Source of the DNA: Elmis aenea
Lineage: Eukaryota; Arthropoda; Insecta; Coleoptera; Elmidae
Direction: 5' to 3'
Length of the DNA: 64,000 nucleotides
Assembly: GCA_947652605.1 (NCBI GenBank)
Contig: OX393576.1
Location: forward strand, 12,054,575 to 12,118,574
Part shown: positions 1-10,227 of the stretch, one piece after another
How positions within the stretch are numbered: position 1 is the first letter of the stretch
Layout: every line of letters starts with the position of its first letter
Made by a program: the position numbers and the translations under genes
Notes under the pieces: generated by a model
Seen by the model: the letters and a program-made list of their open reading frames with translations, nothing else
The model's database searches: none
Told to the model about the DNA's origin: nothing

Positions 1-204
1 TATTTTAACTTAAATTTTGTTCTATTTCGCTAATGTTTTGTTGAAAATTGATAAACATTGAAAACGGCGTTGCATTTTATTGATCAGTCACTATCTTGCG
101 AGATGCATCTCCTGCCCCCACATAAAGCAGTTTGCTGCAGTAATATTTCATATTTGTTCCGCATTTCTGGCTAAAACTGAACTAAATAACATTTTATGGT
201 CACA
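1..204. other. No recognisable feature
   Basis: AT-rich sequence before the first transposon. I see no open frame with family resemblance and no similarity to the DRAM repeat unit that starts near position 975. Confidence 0.5.
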
Positions 205-760
205 CAGGGTGTTCCAAATTGAAGGCTGGATATGTGGATCTGGTTAACTTAAAATCTATTATGAAATGAAGTTATTGCGAAATTTGATGCCTTATTCACA
301 TCCGAAAAGAAAATTACTATGTATGCCTTGTTTAAGAAGTTATTCACAAAAAAAAAAAAAATTTAATAAATTAAGTCGGTGGTTATTTTACTTTGTGAAA
401 ATTTTATTACTTGAGTTTTATTGACGTTTAAGGTTAAATTGTTTAATGTGAACCAATGTTGGAGTTGTCCTAAGCAGTCAAAGAGTTTTTGTTCAGAATT
501 TTTGGAATCCGAGTCACTAATAATAGCAGATGTGTCATCGGCAAATTGTATAAGGGAAGTTTTGGCAAAATCTGGAGGATCATTAGTGTACAGTATGTAT
601 AACACGGGGCTTAAGATTGAACCTTGCGGGACTCCTTTTTTGATTTTCATTTTGTTAGATTTTAGAAATTTACCTGTGTTGTTCCTGTAATTTGTTCCGA
701 CTTTGCAGTTCTTAAGATGAGCGAGATTCGCATGTTGGGCCTTGAATTTGGAACACTCTG
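205..760. mobile_element. Tc1/mariner-type MITE (CAGGGTG ends) carrying a LINE fragment
   Basis: The left end reads CAGGGTGTTCCAAATTGAAG. The right end is its near-complement, ending AATTTGGAACACTCTG and followed by TA. This is the same terminal class as the elements at 4017, 4903, 6760, 9246, 43973, 44218, 46291 and 55120. The left flank is CA rather than TA, so one flank has mutated or the boundary is off by a base or two. The centre is occupied by a minus-strand reverse-transcriptase fragment, described separately. Confidence 0.6.
363..715 (-). pseudogene. LINE reverse transcriptase fragment (palm domain)
   Basis: The minus-strand frame contains GVPQGSILSPVLYILYTND, followed by FADDTSAI and then LNVNKTQVI. 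These are the conserved block before the catalytic Asp pair and the FADD catalytic motif of non-LTR reverse transcriptases (Jockey/CR1-like). Only about 110 residues of the palm remain; fingers, endonuclease and 3' part are missing. It sits inside the MITE at 205-760, so it was either inserted there or carried along by it. It is not a working gene. Confidence 0.7.
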
Positions 761-999
761 TATATACAAAGGCAACATGCATATGAATATACCTAAGTAA
801 ATGTATCTTTAAGAATATCATAAAGGATAAGTGGCTATAAACAAGTTAAATTTGCTTTACTAGTTCACGGTCGACTACTTGTGTAAACGACAACTCTTAA
901 AAACTCTCACAGAATTATATAATTATTAACGGAATTCATTTACGAGAATCAACCGCGGGTAAAAATTAGTAGCAGCGTGCATGCGGTAGTTGGAGCATG

Positions 1000-1135
1000 T
1001 TAATTAGATATTGTTTAACTGAAATTAATAAAAGAAGATAAGATGAGTATCTGTGTGCACGGTAGATAAAAACATACATGTAATTACCTCCGGTGTATGT
1101 CAACGTGAAGTGAAAGTGTTTGTTTAAATACCAAA
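1000..1135 (+). promoter_or_regulatory. Conserved leader/proximal promoter block of gene A
   Basis: This block is repeated almost unchanged upstream of exon 1 in B (10115-10227) and C (16340-16474). It includes ATCTGTGTGCACGGTA, a TATA-like AGATAAAAACATAC, and CTCCGGTGTATGTCAACGTG. D, E and F keep only the part nearest the ATG. Conservation and position suggest the core promoter plus 5' UTR; no start site can be read from sequence alone. Confidence 0.4.
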
Positions 1136-4100
1136 ATGTGGTTGTCAAACTGTTTTAAAATTTATTACTGGCCTGCGTTTACCAGCTTTTGGTTTATTTT
1201 GACATTTATCATTTCGTAAGTGTAATATTTATTAAGTTATGTTAGTTTTACCTTTGAAAAGTATGTAAGAGACTTGAAAACTCTTGATGGTGTGAATAGT
1301 TTTGTTATTTGAATCGTTTATTTTGTATATACTGAGTGATTCGGTTAGACTGTCGCACCCCTATAACTTTATTTTAAGAGGAAACCACCACAAATTCTCC
1401 ATCGAATGACGTTCAAATGTTTTTTCTACGATGAAATATGTCAGACTGGCGAAAATCAACTTTTTTTTAAATTACATGGTATACTTTTTTTTATTGATTC
1501 TGATAAAGGAGTAAATTCTATTATCTGATACTGCATTAAAACAAATAAGCCTACATAGGAAAATTTGTGTGAAAAATAAGTGTGAAAGCTGTTTATTATT
1601 TATCACAATCGTTGTATTTGGCTAAACACTATTGCTGTAGTAATTGACATTTTATAACTTGTCTAATTGTGTTTCATTATTTTTGACAAAAATCATTATT
1701 TTGTGAGTAACTTACTCATCGACTCTTATAATAACGAAGCAGTCTGTATACAGTTTAGATCTGTCACCCTGCACAAAAAGCAATCGAAATCCATTTTAAA
1801 ATTGTCCCTATTCAGTAGAATCGTTAATCAAACTAAAATGAATGACACAAAGATAAATTATATAAATTTCTTGTACGAAACAGAAATGAACTTGAGTATA
1901 AAAGCCTTTTGTTTTTGTAGAACTTACCAGTTATAAATTGAAAAAGCTAAATTGATGATTAAGTGTAGCAGTTTTGTTGACATTAATTTTATTGTAATGT
2001 CGTTTGAAGTACACTCCACAATTTGATGTACAGTGCACTCCATGATTTTCCTTCTAGAGCATTTCACTGGAAAATCTTATTTATTTTCGAATCATCTTTT
2101 GCTATTTCTCATGAGTTTTGTTTTTGTTTTAAACTCGTGACAAGAATTTAGAACACCCGAGAAATTTCCACTTTGTTCTTGATTTCTTTTGTCTTTCCTA
2201 AATGATATAATGTAACGTTAAAAGAGTTTTCTGTATTGTGGAAAATAATAATAAAGTGTAGCTGAAAGTTATGAATAAAAAACACTTCTAAAAGTGTATT
2301 GGCTGATTTTTTATTTCATCACTATTAATTGCACTTTTAAACAAAGTAATATACTTTTGTTTCAGGTATAACTTAATAAAATCGGTGAATTTACCCATTT
2401 TACTGGCTTAAATAATATTTTTACCGCACTGCTGACGGATGTTTTACAACACAGATAACCCAGCGAAGTCTGCATTTAAATAAAATCGACCTAAATTAAC
2501 TACAATGATTGTTAGGCAAACAGGAAATAAAAAAATACGTCCTTCATAAATAAATACATTTTCCATGCTCAAATATGAATGTTGTACAACATTTATAAAC
2601 TGTTCAGAATAATTGATAATTTATACGTTTTTTAAATAACCTTATTTTAACAAGTTTCGTTAATATTTTTTAATTACATATATTAATTCAATGTTAACTA
2701 TTTTAACGTTTTGTCTGTGTTTTTATTTTTTATTTTAGCTTTTTTTGCCAATTCCACGGCACATGCGTTATCTAAGCTTTTTTGTGTAATAAATTCCTGG
2801 AAGTTTTCAACAGACATTTTATTTCCACACATTAATTCCGCGTCGCTAATGATCTGTCTAATTAATCACGCGCAATGGTAACTTCACGACCTGGATAGGT
2901 TGTAACAAATTATTTTCTAAAGCTGCTTTTGATGGTTCAATCTCCTGAGATACACAACCAGTTGACATCTTATTTAAGTCAACAAAAAGAACATTTATAT
3001 TTCTGACAGATGATGATTTATCTTTTTGTTCTCTGAATGCTTCCATTTATTTCATAATGAAGGGGTAAAATACATCTTTTTCCATAGCACTGAATGGAAA
3101 CTTACAGAAACGATTCAGCACATCAGAAAAATATAGATACTTTAGCTTTAGATGACCTCAATAACTGTTACTTGTCTTCATATTTTCTAGTATTATTCTT
3201 CGACTTTAAGGTTTAAATAACACATCAAGGAGTATTCACAACTTGGAAATGTATTGTAGCCGTATTTTTTATAATTCAGTGCACTTTTTTAATCCCTCTG
3301 TACAGATTTTTGATTCATAAATGCTCAAGTTTATCCCTCTGATACGAATTCGTGATGAATCAATTTTTTTGCTTCGAAAAACGACGCCCGCTTCTTCCAG
3401 CGTCCTCGAGCAATTTGTTTTCCTGTTTGTACTGCTTGTGCAACGCGAAGTTCTTGATAAATGACTGTTTTGCCATTCGTAACGTTCTGTTGCGGTTTTT
3501 TAACATTTTAACGCGAAACTTAACAGAGGCTGTTTAAAAAAACCTACAACAGAAACGTTCTGAATGTTAAGGCAATCAGGAGACTAGTTTATCGATAACG
3601 TCCTCATTCGAATGACACAAACAACTCAAAGAACGAAAGAAATCTCTTGAGGCCCATGAAAGAATCAGGCGTCGTTTTTCGATGCCCAAAGATTAAACCA
3701 TCACGAATTTGTACTTGTACCCTATGGGCTATGGATAAACGGTGCATGGCAAAATTTATGGAGAAATCGCGCATCGCTAACTTAAGAAAACTTTTCAAGA
3801 TTATTTTAGAATTCACAATAAATTCAATTGATACTGCTTTTTAGATTTACAATCGCGGTTGCCAGGGAACATGTGGTGCCATTTTTACCATATATCAGTG
3901 ACACCGGGGCCGAATCTCCAGAAAGCTGCATTTTTGGCCAAATGCTTAATCTTGGCGCACTTTTTAGTAAGTTAATTTAACAATTTTACTAATGTAGAGT
4001 ATACAAATTTATTATACAGCGTGTCCAAAAAGTATGGAATATGCTCTATATCTCAGTAAATATCCACTTTAGGTAAAAATGTTTTGAATAAAAGTTGTTC

Positions 4101-6698
4101 GGTACTTAGTTTTCCAACATAAGACCAAATTTAAATTCTATTTTTTCGAATAACAAAAGCACAATGAAAAACAATTGAATTTTTTAAAATGATAATGTAC
4201 CCCTATATTATACTCATTTGATAGACATTTTTCTTATTTTCAATGATGCAAAACTTTAGAACCCTTACTTAAGCAACTTTCCTCTCAAATTATTTTAATT
4301 GTTTAGTGTTGATTTCTAACAAAAACCTCTTAAGAACTAAATTTTTTTGACGAAATCTACTTTTGCTTTGGGGTCACCTTAAAAATAAAGTTTATGCTAA
4401 GAGGCCGGAAAATATCGAAAATTTAAAAGATCGTATTAGAGAAGAGATGAGGTCTATTACACCTGAAATGGTTGGGAATGTTATTTATGGGTTTAAAAAC
4501 CGAGTTTATCATTGCCAAGCTGTAAATGGTTCACAGTTTGAACACTTATTGCAGATTTCGTCAAAAAAATGTAGTTCATATGATATTTTTGTTAGAAATA
4601 AATACTAAGCAATTAAATTAATTTGAGAGTATTTTTAGCGTTATTCTCAAATATTAGCTTAAGTAAGGGTACTAAAGTTTTGCGTCATTAAAAAGAGAGA
4701 AAAAATCTCTATCAATTGATTATAATATAGGGGGGTATCGTCATTTAAAAAAATGTAATTTTTTCATTGCGCTTTTGTTATTCGAAAAAATAGAATTTGC
4801 TGTAAAACCAAGTACCAAACAACTTTTATTCAAAACATTTTTCCATAAAGTGGATATTTACTGAGATATAGAGCATATTCCATACCTTTTTGACACACTG
4901 TACAGGGTGGGCAAATTTCGATGTTTTAATAGGGAATCTCGATAACTATATTAAATACCGCGCATCCTCGATCTCTTTTTTTGAGAAGAAGTTAATGGTG
5001 AAAACTAAAATTGGTTATCGTCTTTTGTTTTCGAGTTATCGCCGATAACTCGATTTTTCGACTTTTCGTTTTATAACCATATCTCGCTTGTTTATGAAAA
5101 TAAACAAAAATAGTTTTAACGTTCTTCAGGCACTTTTTTGATAGGAATGCAGTGACGTAGTCAATTTTTCAAAAAAAAATCTGAAATTCGAGTTGTGACA
5201 AAAAGTTGTTTTTTTTTTAATAGAACTCATAATTAGCTATGACTTATTTAAATTCCTTATTTTTTTGTCATTTCAAATATATAAGGGTTGATTTATTTAT
5301 TTTCAATAATACGCAAGTTAGGGAGGTTTTTCAGTTTTTTTTTTTAACAAAATTATAGTAGGCTGTGAAAACAAGAACAAAACAAGGTGTAAAACCTTTT
5401 AAATCTCATTTGGTACAAGTTACGAAGGTTTTGTAATTTGTTGTTGCGAGTCATAAAACGAAAAGTCGAAAAATCGAGTTATCGGCGATAACTCGAAAAC
5501 AAAAGACGATAACCAATTTTAGTTTTCACCATTAACTTTTCCTCGAAAAAAGAGATCGAGGATGTCCGGTCCGTTTTTTGATACCTATTATAGTTATCGA
5601 GATTCCCTATTAAAACATCGAAATTTGCCCACCCTGTATATTGGCTTACACGTGATGGCCAAGCATCAAAGTTTAAAATAGCATTAACAGGCTTTTCGTC
5701 ATGTTTTGGACTTGATTAAATTAAGCGGTAGGAAGGTTTTGCCAGAGAAGATTGATACTGCTGTTCACAATTATTTTGCAAGTATTCCGAAAAAAACACT
5801 GTTTGGAAGCTTTTAATTACTGGAAAGTAACAATGGTGAAGTTAATTATTCTTGAAGGAAATAATTTTGAACATATTTAAAATGAAATCTTGGACCATAT
5901 TAACCGTGTTTTTTTAGTCTCAATTAATTTAACGTGAACCTCGTATTCATCTTATCTGACTGTATTTGAAATGCAAAGTTTTACGTTTTAGTGGGCATTA
6001 CCATGTACATTCGCTACCGTCAAGTAGAACTGGCTATAGAATGCAAAGCAATTAATCTAAAACCTGTATGGAACAGTATCGCAGCCTATGTTGGTGTCAT
6101 AGCATGCTTAGGTATGAGCATCGTAGCCAATTTTCAAGAGGTGCCCCTAGAAGTTGCTGCTTGGCACTTCGTGGGTGCGATGATGGCTTTTGGTATTGGA
6201 TTGTTATATTTTTTTGTACAAGTATGTGAACTAGTCACTAGGAACTAATTCATTGTGGTGTTCTGCTTTTTTATTATCTTCCAGACTAAAATATCCGACG
6301 CATTCTATAAGTCCAAAAAAATTGGAGCACAATACAACATTAGACTTGCAACACTGCGTCTTCGAATGTTTTTAGCATTTTGTTTTTTGCCACTTTTCGT
6401 TGTTCACGTTGCTTGCAGTATTTTAGCAGAAAAGGAGTTTAGGGGTAAACCAAAATTGCTTAAAGAAATCTTAAAGATATTAATCAACTCTTATTTTTTA
6501 GGGAAAACGATAGTATACTGGACCAAAGATGACGGTGGTTTTGAACTCCGCATCGTTGCTTCTTTCGCCGAATGGATTTTAGCCATTTTTATGATGATCT
6601 ATATTTTGACGTTTACGAACGAGTTTAAAGCCATGGAATATGTTGAGGTCAAATGTTTGAGCAAAGCACATCCTAGAAAGGACGAGGAAGACGTTTAA
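1136..6698 (+). CDS. DRAM-like autophagy modulator, copy A
   Basis: Five exons: 1136-1215, 3845-3966, 5992-6221, 6285-6444 and 6502-6698, with GT..AG junctions in consistent phase, giving 262 aa. The protein begins MWLSNCFKIYYWPAFTSFWF (first membrane helix). PYISDTG is at about residues 42-48, PESCIFG at 52-58, MYIRYRQVEL after the third junction, CLGMSIVANFQ at about 106-116, and WTKDDGGF at about 204-211 before the last helix. This is the DRAM/Frag1 family (PF10277), six-pass proteins that in vertebrates sit in lysosomal membranes and promote autophagy. The charged C-terminal tail ends RKDEEDV. Intron 1 is 2.6 kb; intron 2 holds two MITEs. Intron 4 is 57 nt, in frame and free of stops, so its retention would add 19 residues. 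Family assignment is firm; the cellular role is inferred from homologues. Confidence 0.88.
2700..3082 (-). pseudogene. Unrecognised degenerate coding sequence, antisense in intron 1 of A
   Basis: On the minus strand one frame reads about 60 codons (MEAFREQKDKSSSVRNINVL...). A second frame then reads about 45 codons to a stop, containing DAELMCGNKMSVENFQEF and a lysine-rich end. The two need a frameshift near 2870. A stop separates the first part from an upstream in-frame stretch EKDVFYPFIMK. The first part is also kept in intron 1 of D (24427-24618), where the C-terminal part is deleted. The composition looks protein-like. I do not recognise the family, and it may be a relic of a gene or transposon captured before the array expanded. 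Confidence 0.35.
3352..3520 (-). pseudogene. Intron 1 antisense remnant, possible SANT/Myb-like N-terminus (A copy)
   Basis: Minus-strand remnant homologous to the open 49-codon frame at 28843-28992 (E) and to the matching part of F. Here ATERYEWQNS is followed by a small deletion that breaks the frame. An overlapping frame stays open through RVAQAVQTGKQIARGRWKKR to a stop. See the entry at 28843. Confidence 0.3.
4017..4900. mobile_element. Tc1/mariner MITE with transposase C-terminal remnant
   Basis: TIRs are CAGCGTGTCCAAAAAGTATG on the left and its complement ending GACACACTG on the right, flanked by TA (4015-4016 and 4901-4902). Gene B at the matching place lacks it, so B is an empty site. 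The plus-strand frame 4363-4608 encodes LWGHLKNKVYAKRPENIENL and a tail FEHLL, the usual C-terminal end of insect Tc1/mariner transposases after the last catalytic residue. The rest of the transposase is gone, so the element is non-autonomous. A truncated relative starts at 51728. Confidence 0.8.
4903..5636. mobile_element. Foldback MITE, CAGGGTGGGC ends
   Basis: Long inverted repeat starting CAGGGTGGGCAAATTTCGAT and ending in the complement, with TA on both sides (4901-4902 and 5637-5638). It abuts the MITE at 4017-4900 and shares its TA, so the two inserted back to back. Arms of about 200-250 bp include the GATAACTCGA-type stretch seen twice in opposite orientation (about 5030 and 5480). 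No coding content. Confidence 0.8.
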
Positions 6699-6759
6699 TA
6701 ATTAAGTAGTTTATATTAAAATATCCAAGACATATCCAGATGAAAGTTTAGTGCAAATA

Positions 6760-7439
6760 CAGGGTGACTTGTGGGAAACGGACGCTTTTTGAATGAACAG
6801 AACTCGGTTGATTTTTAATTTTTTTTTTTTTTGCAAAGTGAAGAATAACATCTGCCATTTGATATAACAAAGTCAAGTATCCTCATGAACGAATAGTTGT
6901 CTTTTTTAATCAAGTATACAAATGAATGAACAGAACTAGATTGATTTTCAAGAAAAAGTAAACTTATTTATTACAAATTGAGAAACAACATATGCTATTT
7001 GATTTACCATAATTATTTAGTTATGGAAAATTATATCCATCAGGTGGCGGCCACCTTCCTGAATGCAAGTTTCAAGTCATTCATCTCGGTTTAGCAGCTG
7101 TGCGTCAATTAAATGCGTCTCTTCTGTAATGGTATCTTTCAACTCCCTTAGTGTACGCGGTTTGTGGGCAAAAACACGTTCTTTTAAGTGCTCCCAAAAG
7201 AAAAAGTCGCAGAAAGATAAGTCTGGTGATCTTGGGGGCCACGGCAAGTCACCGAAACGCGAAATGACGCGGCCAGGGAACGTGTTTCTAACAACTTCCA
7301 TGGATGCGTTTGCAGTATGCTTTTCGTTCAAGAGGATACTTGACTTTGTTATAGCTAATGGCAGATGTTATTCTTCACTTTGCAAAAAAAAACGAGTTCT
7401 GTTCATTCAAAAAACGTCCGTTTCCCACAAGTCACCCTG
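6760..7439. mobile_element. Tc1/mariner MITE with transposase remnant
   Basis: TIR CAGGGTGACTTGTGGGAAAC and its complement, flanked by TA (6758-6759 and 7440-7441). It lies just past the stop codon of gene A; the sister copies lack it. A minus-strand frame, 7331 to 7077, reads FPGRVISRFGDLPWPPRSPD and then FFFWEHLKERVFA. This matches the part of Tc1/mariner transposases around the WPPRSPDL motif next to the last acidic residue. It is an internally deleted, non-autonomous element. Confidence 0.82.
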
Positions 7440-7441
7440 TA

Positions 7442-9245
7442 CTTCTTAACATTTATTTTAAAATGTGGAGGGATGATAAATTTTGCTGATGCCCTTTAAA
7501 AAATCTATTTTGGCAGAAGCGCTCTATGTAAGGCAATTTTAAATAAATATCAAAACAAAATTATTTAAAATCACACTTCAAACTGTGTCTTTTGGCATAA
7601 GCGAAGACAAACGAGGATTTATAGTATGGGAAAGGTTCGGCTTAGGAATAATAAGATCTTTACAGACATTAACTAAAGCTCAAAGACACCATTTGAAGTC
7701 ATAAAAAATCATAAATAACTAACAACAAAGACATAATTTAAATTATGCTGAACAATAAATATTGAAAATATTTTTATTGTGTGAAAAACTTCTTAAGGAG
7801 TATCTTCGTAAAACTTAAAAACTTCATAGCTAGAACATATATAAAATGCAAATAATTAACAACTTTTCCAATTAATGTAAATATTTTTTTAAATAAATAT
7901 TTTTGTACAATATGTGCTTGCCAATTATTTTATTTTCCTTTTTAAAGATAACACAGCTAAGCCCTGGTATCGTTTATTTAGTAATATTGAGCGAAGTCCG
8001 GCGAAGCTATTGTTACTTTCGAAAATAAATCTTTCTTGATCAAGATATTTCAATGCAAAACGATTCCTTAAATGTGTGGAAACACGAACTCTTCGCCGTT
8101 ATTATTATTACATGTGCTTGCACGTAGGTACATATCTGACAAAATCTAATAAAACTTTGTAATGGAGTTCCTAGCTTTTCCTGCTATTGTATAACCCTTT
8201 CAATACAACTTTTGGCCAATGAAGTAAATCATGTGTCATGTATAAAATTGTGTTGCTATAGCTTAAAAATATATGTATAAAAAGTTTAAAATTTTGAGCT
8301 CTTACTTTTTTTAACAGAAGGGCTTGGGATTTATCTGTCCCAGCAGTATTGCACGCTTGGTATAAATTTGACCAAGCAGTAACACATGACTAGACAAGAG
8401 TCGACTAAGAGGAGTCACATGTATTCCTGATACAAATTAAAGTGATTCACGTGTAGTGTGAGGTCAGAACTACTAACAAATCCCATCCCAGGGTATTATA
8501 AAGCGACATTACACAATGCAGAATTTTTCTAACATTCTTTGGTACTTATGTATCCGCGCAGTATTGAAAGAGAGTAAATATAAACTTTCCCCATATTATT
8601 TTGTGAGCTGAAACCTTTTAAAACGCATAATTACCAACTTTTACTTCAAAATCTTTATATAATTGTTTTGGTGTTCATTCTAAATAGCAATTTTAGTTAG
8701 TTTAACTCTTATCGTCATATATATTTCAAACACAGCACGAGTTATAAAGGAAATATTTATAGATTATACACACAAATGGAAGTTCTACCTTATAAACTTT
8801 TTTAGGATACAAAGTTCAAATAGTTAAGTGTTAAATAATTACTTTTGAAGTACTTAACAAATTTCTACAAAATTATAACTTTATTAAACTTTGTTTATAA
8901 TGCTGTGTACAAAAACATGACATATCACAATAAAAATATCTAAAATTAACGTTTTGGAATGGTCTTTATATTACCTAAAATTGTTAAATACATCCAAGGC
9001 GACGAATTTCCAGCTTTGGTTTGTTCAAAAACGGCCGAAAACAATTTTTAACAGCTCCTCGACGTTTTTCAAAATGTTGCAAGACTTTTTCCGAAAAAAT
9101 AGTTTGCTTAGGAATTGTCTTGGTATTTTCTAAAAATATTAAGGAAACCCTAAGCAACACATTTCCTTCTTTGGTTTGTATAAAAACGTACTAAAACAAT
9201 TTTTAACAGCTCCGCAAAGGTTTTAAAAAAGTTTCAAGTTCTATA
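7442..9245. other. A-B intergenic region
   Basis: Mostly the 3' block of the repeat unit, also seen after B, C, D and E, including AATAAATATTGAAAATATTT near 7751 that could supply polyadenylation signals. A stretch of about 380 bp (roughly 8196-8575) is present only here. It begins after a CCTGCT..GTATAA block and ends before AGAGTAAATATAAAC, so it is an insertion of unknown type. No gene seen. Confidence 0.55.
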
Positions 9246-10080
9246 CAGGGTGATTGATTGAGACCGGGACTTAAAAATATATGAAGAATGAAAAAGTGTA
9301 TGGATCTAAAATTTTGGTTATGACCATAATGGCATCTGATCTGTTTATTGAAAATATTTTCAATATGGCGACACTTCCGGAAATACCGGAAGTTGACGTC
9401 TACTTTCTTATTTCAAATACAATGGTCTATTTTTTATTGCATATTTGGATTTAAAACGTTATTTTAGAAGGACTTTTATTAGCATTCCCTATACCTAAGT
9501 GCAGACATTTTTTTAGATTTTTGGACAGATTGATGCAGAATGTAATTTTGCATTAGAAAATGAAAAAAAAGTTTGGGCATTGTATTAAAAAAAAAAACGA
9601 GTTTTAGTGGTCTGAAGTTGTATCAAAAGAAAATTAAGTTTTGGACACCCTGTAAGTAATGCATCGATTGCAAAAATTCCAGGATGTATTCCAAGGTTTC
9701 TTCTAGGCATGGTCTAAATTTAAGCGTTTTTCTTCAAAAATGGCGGCGTTAGATTATATTAAGCATCACGATCAAAATCAAAAATTTTTCAAAAAAGTCC
9801 AAAAATCTAAAAAATTACTGCAGTTAAGTATAAGTGAATGCTAATAAAAGTCCCTCTAAAATAACGTTTTAAATCCAAAAACGCAATAAAAAATAGACCA
9901 TTGTATTTCAAATAAGAAAGTAGACGACAACTTCCGTTATTTTCGGAAGTGTCGCCATCTTGAAAATATTTTTATTTACCAGGTCAAATACCGTTATGGT
10001 CATAACCAAAATTTAGATCCATACCGTTTTTCATTCTTCATATATTTTAAAGTCCCGGTCTTAATGAATCAATCACCCTG
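9246..10080. mobile_element. Foldback MITE, CAGGGTGATTGATTGAGACC ends
   Basis: TIR CAGGGTGATTGATTGAGACC and a complementary right end, flanked by TA (9244-9245 and 10081-10082). Arms of about 250-300 bp include the inverted copies of CGGAAGTGTCGCCA-like sequence near 9370 and 9945. It is placed directly before the ATAACCGGTTAT site of unit B. No coding content. Confidence 0.8.
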
Positions 10081-10081
10081 T

Positions 10082-10093
10082 ATAACCGGTTAT
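10082..10093. promoter_or_regulatory. AACCGGTT palindrome upstream of gene B
   Basis: Perfect palindrome ATAACCGGTTAT about 135 bp before the start codon of B. The same 12-mer lies about 180 bp before C (16284-16295) and after unit F (35987-35998). AACCGGTT is the known Grainyhead/CP2 core. Function is inferred only. Confidence 0.4.
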
Positions 10094-10227
10094 TATAACC
10101 AAGTGTATAACGCGGTAGTTAAACCATGTTAATTAGAGATTGTTTAACTGAAATTCATAAAAGAAGATAACACGAAGATCTGTGTGCACGGTAGGTAAAA
10201 ACATACATTGTTTTTTTAAATATCAAA

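Larger units (their letters stand above)
1216..3844 (+). other. Intron 1 of gene A
   Basis: A 2.6-kb intron with blocks shared with intron 1 of B-F, for example 1680-1870 with B, C and D. It also contains minus-strand coding-like remnants at 2700-3082 and 3340-3520, which are listed separately. Nothing else that I recognise. Confidence 0.6.

Noticed and set aside
5991..6248. Stand-alone 85-aa plus-strand frames starting MGITMYIRYR (and equivalents at 11723, 17852, 26460, 29849, 33432)
   Set aside because: These are exon 3 of the DRAM-like genes. The apparent start Met comes from the split codon at the splice junction or from an internal ATG, not from a separate gene start.
6255..6698. Separate 147-aa protein downstream of exon 3 in copy A
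   Set aside because: It covers exons 4 and 5 read through the 57-nt intron 4. The equivalent frames in E and F stop at once because their intron is 58 nt, which supports the intron.
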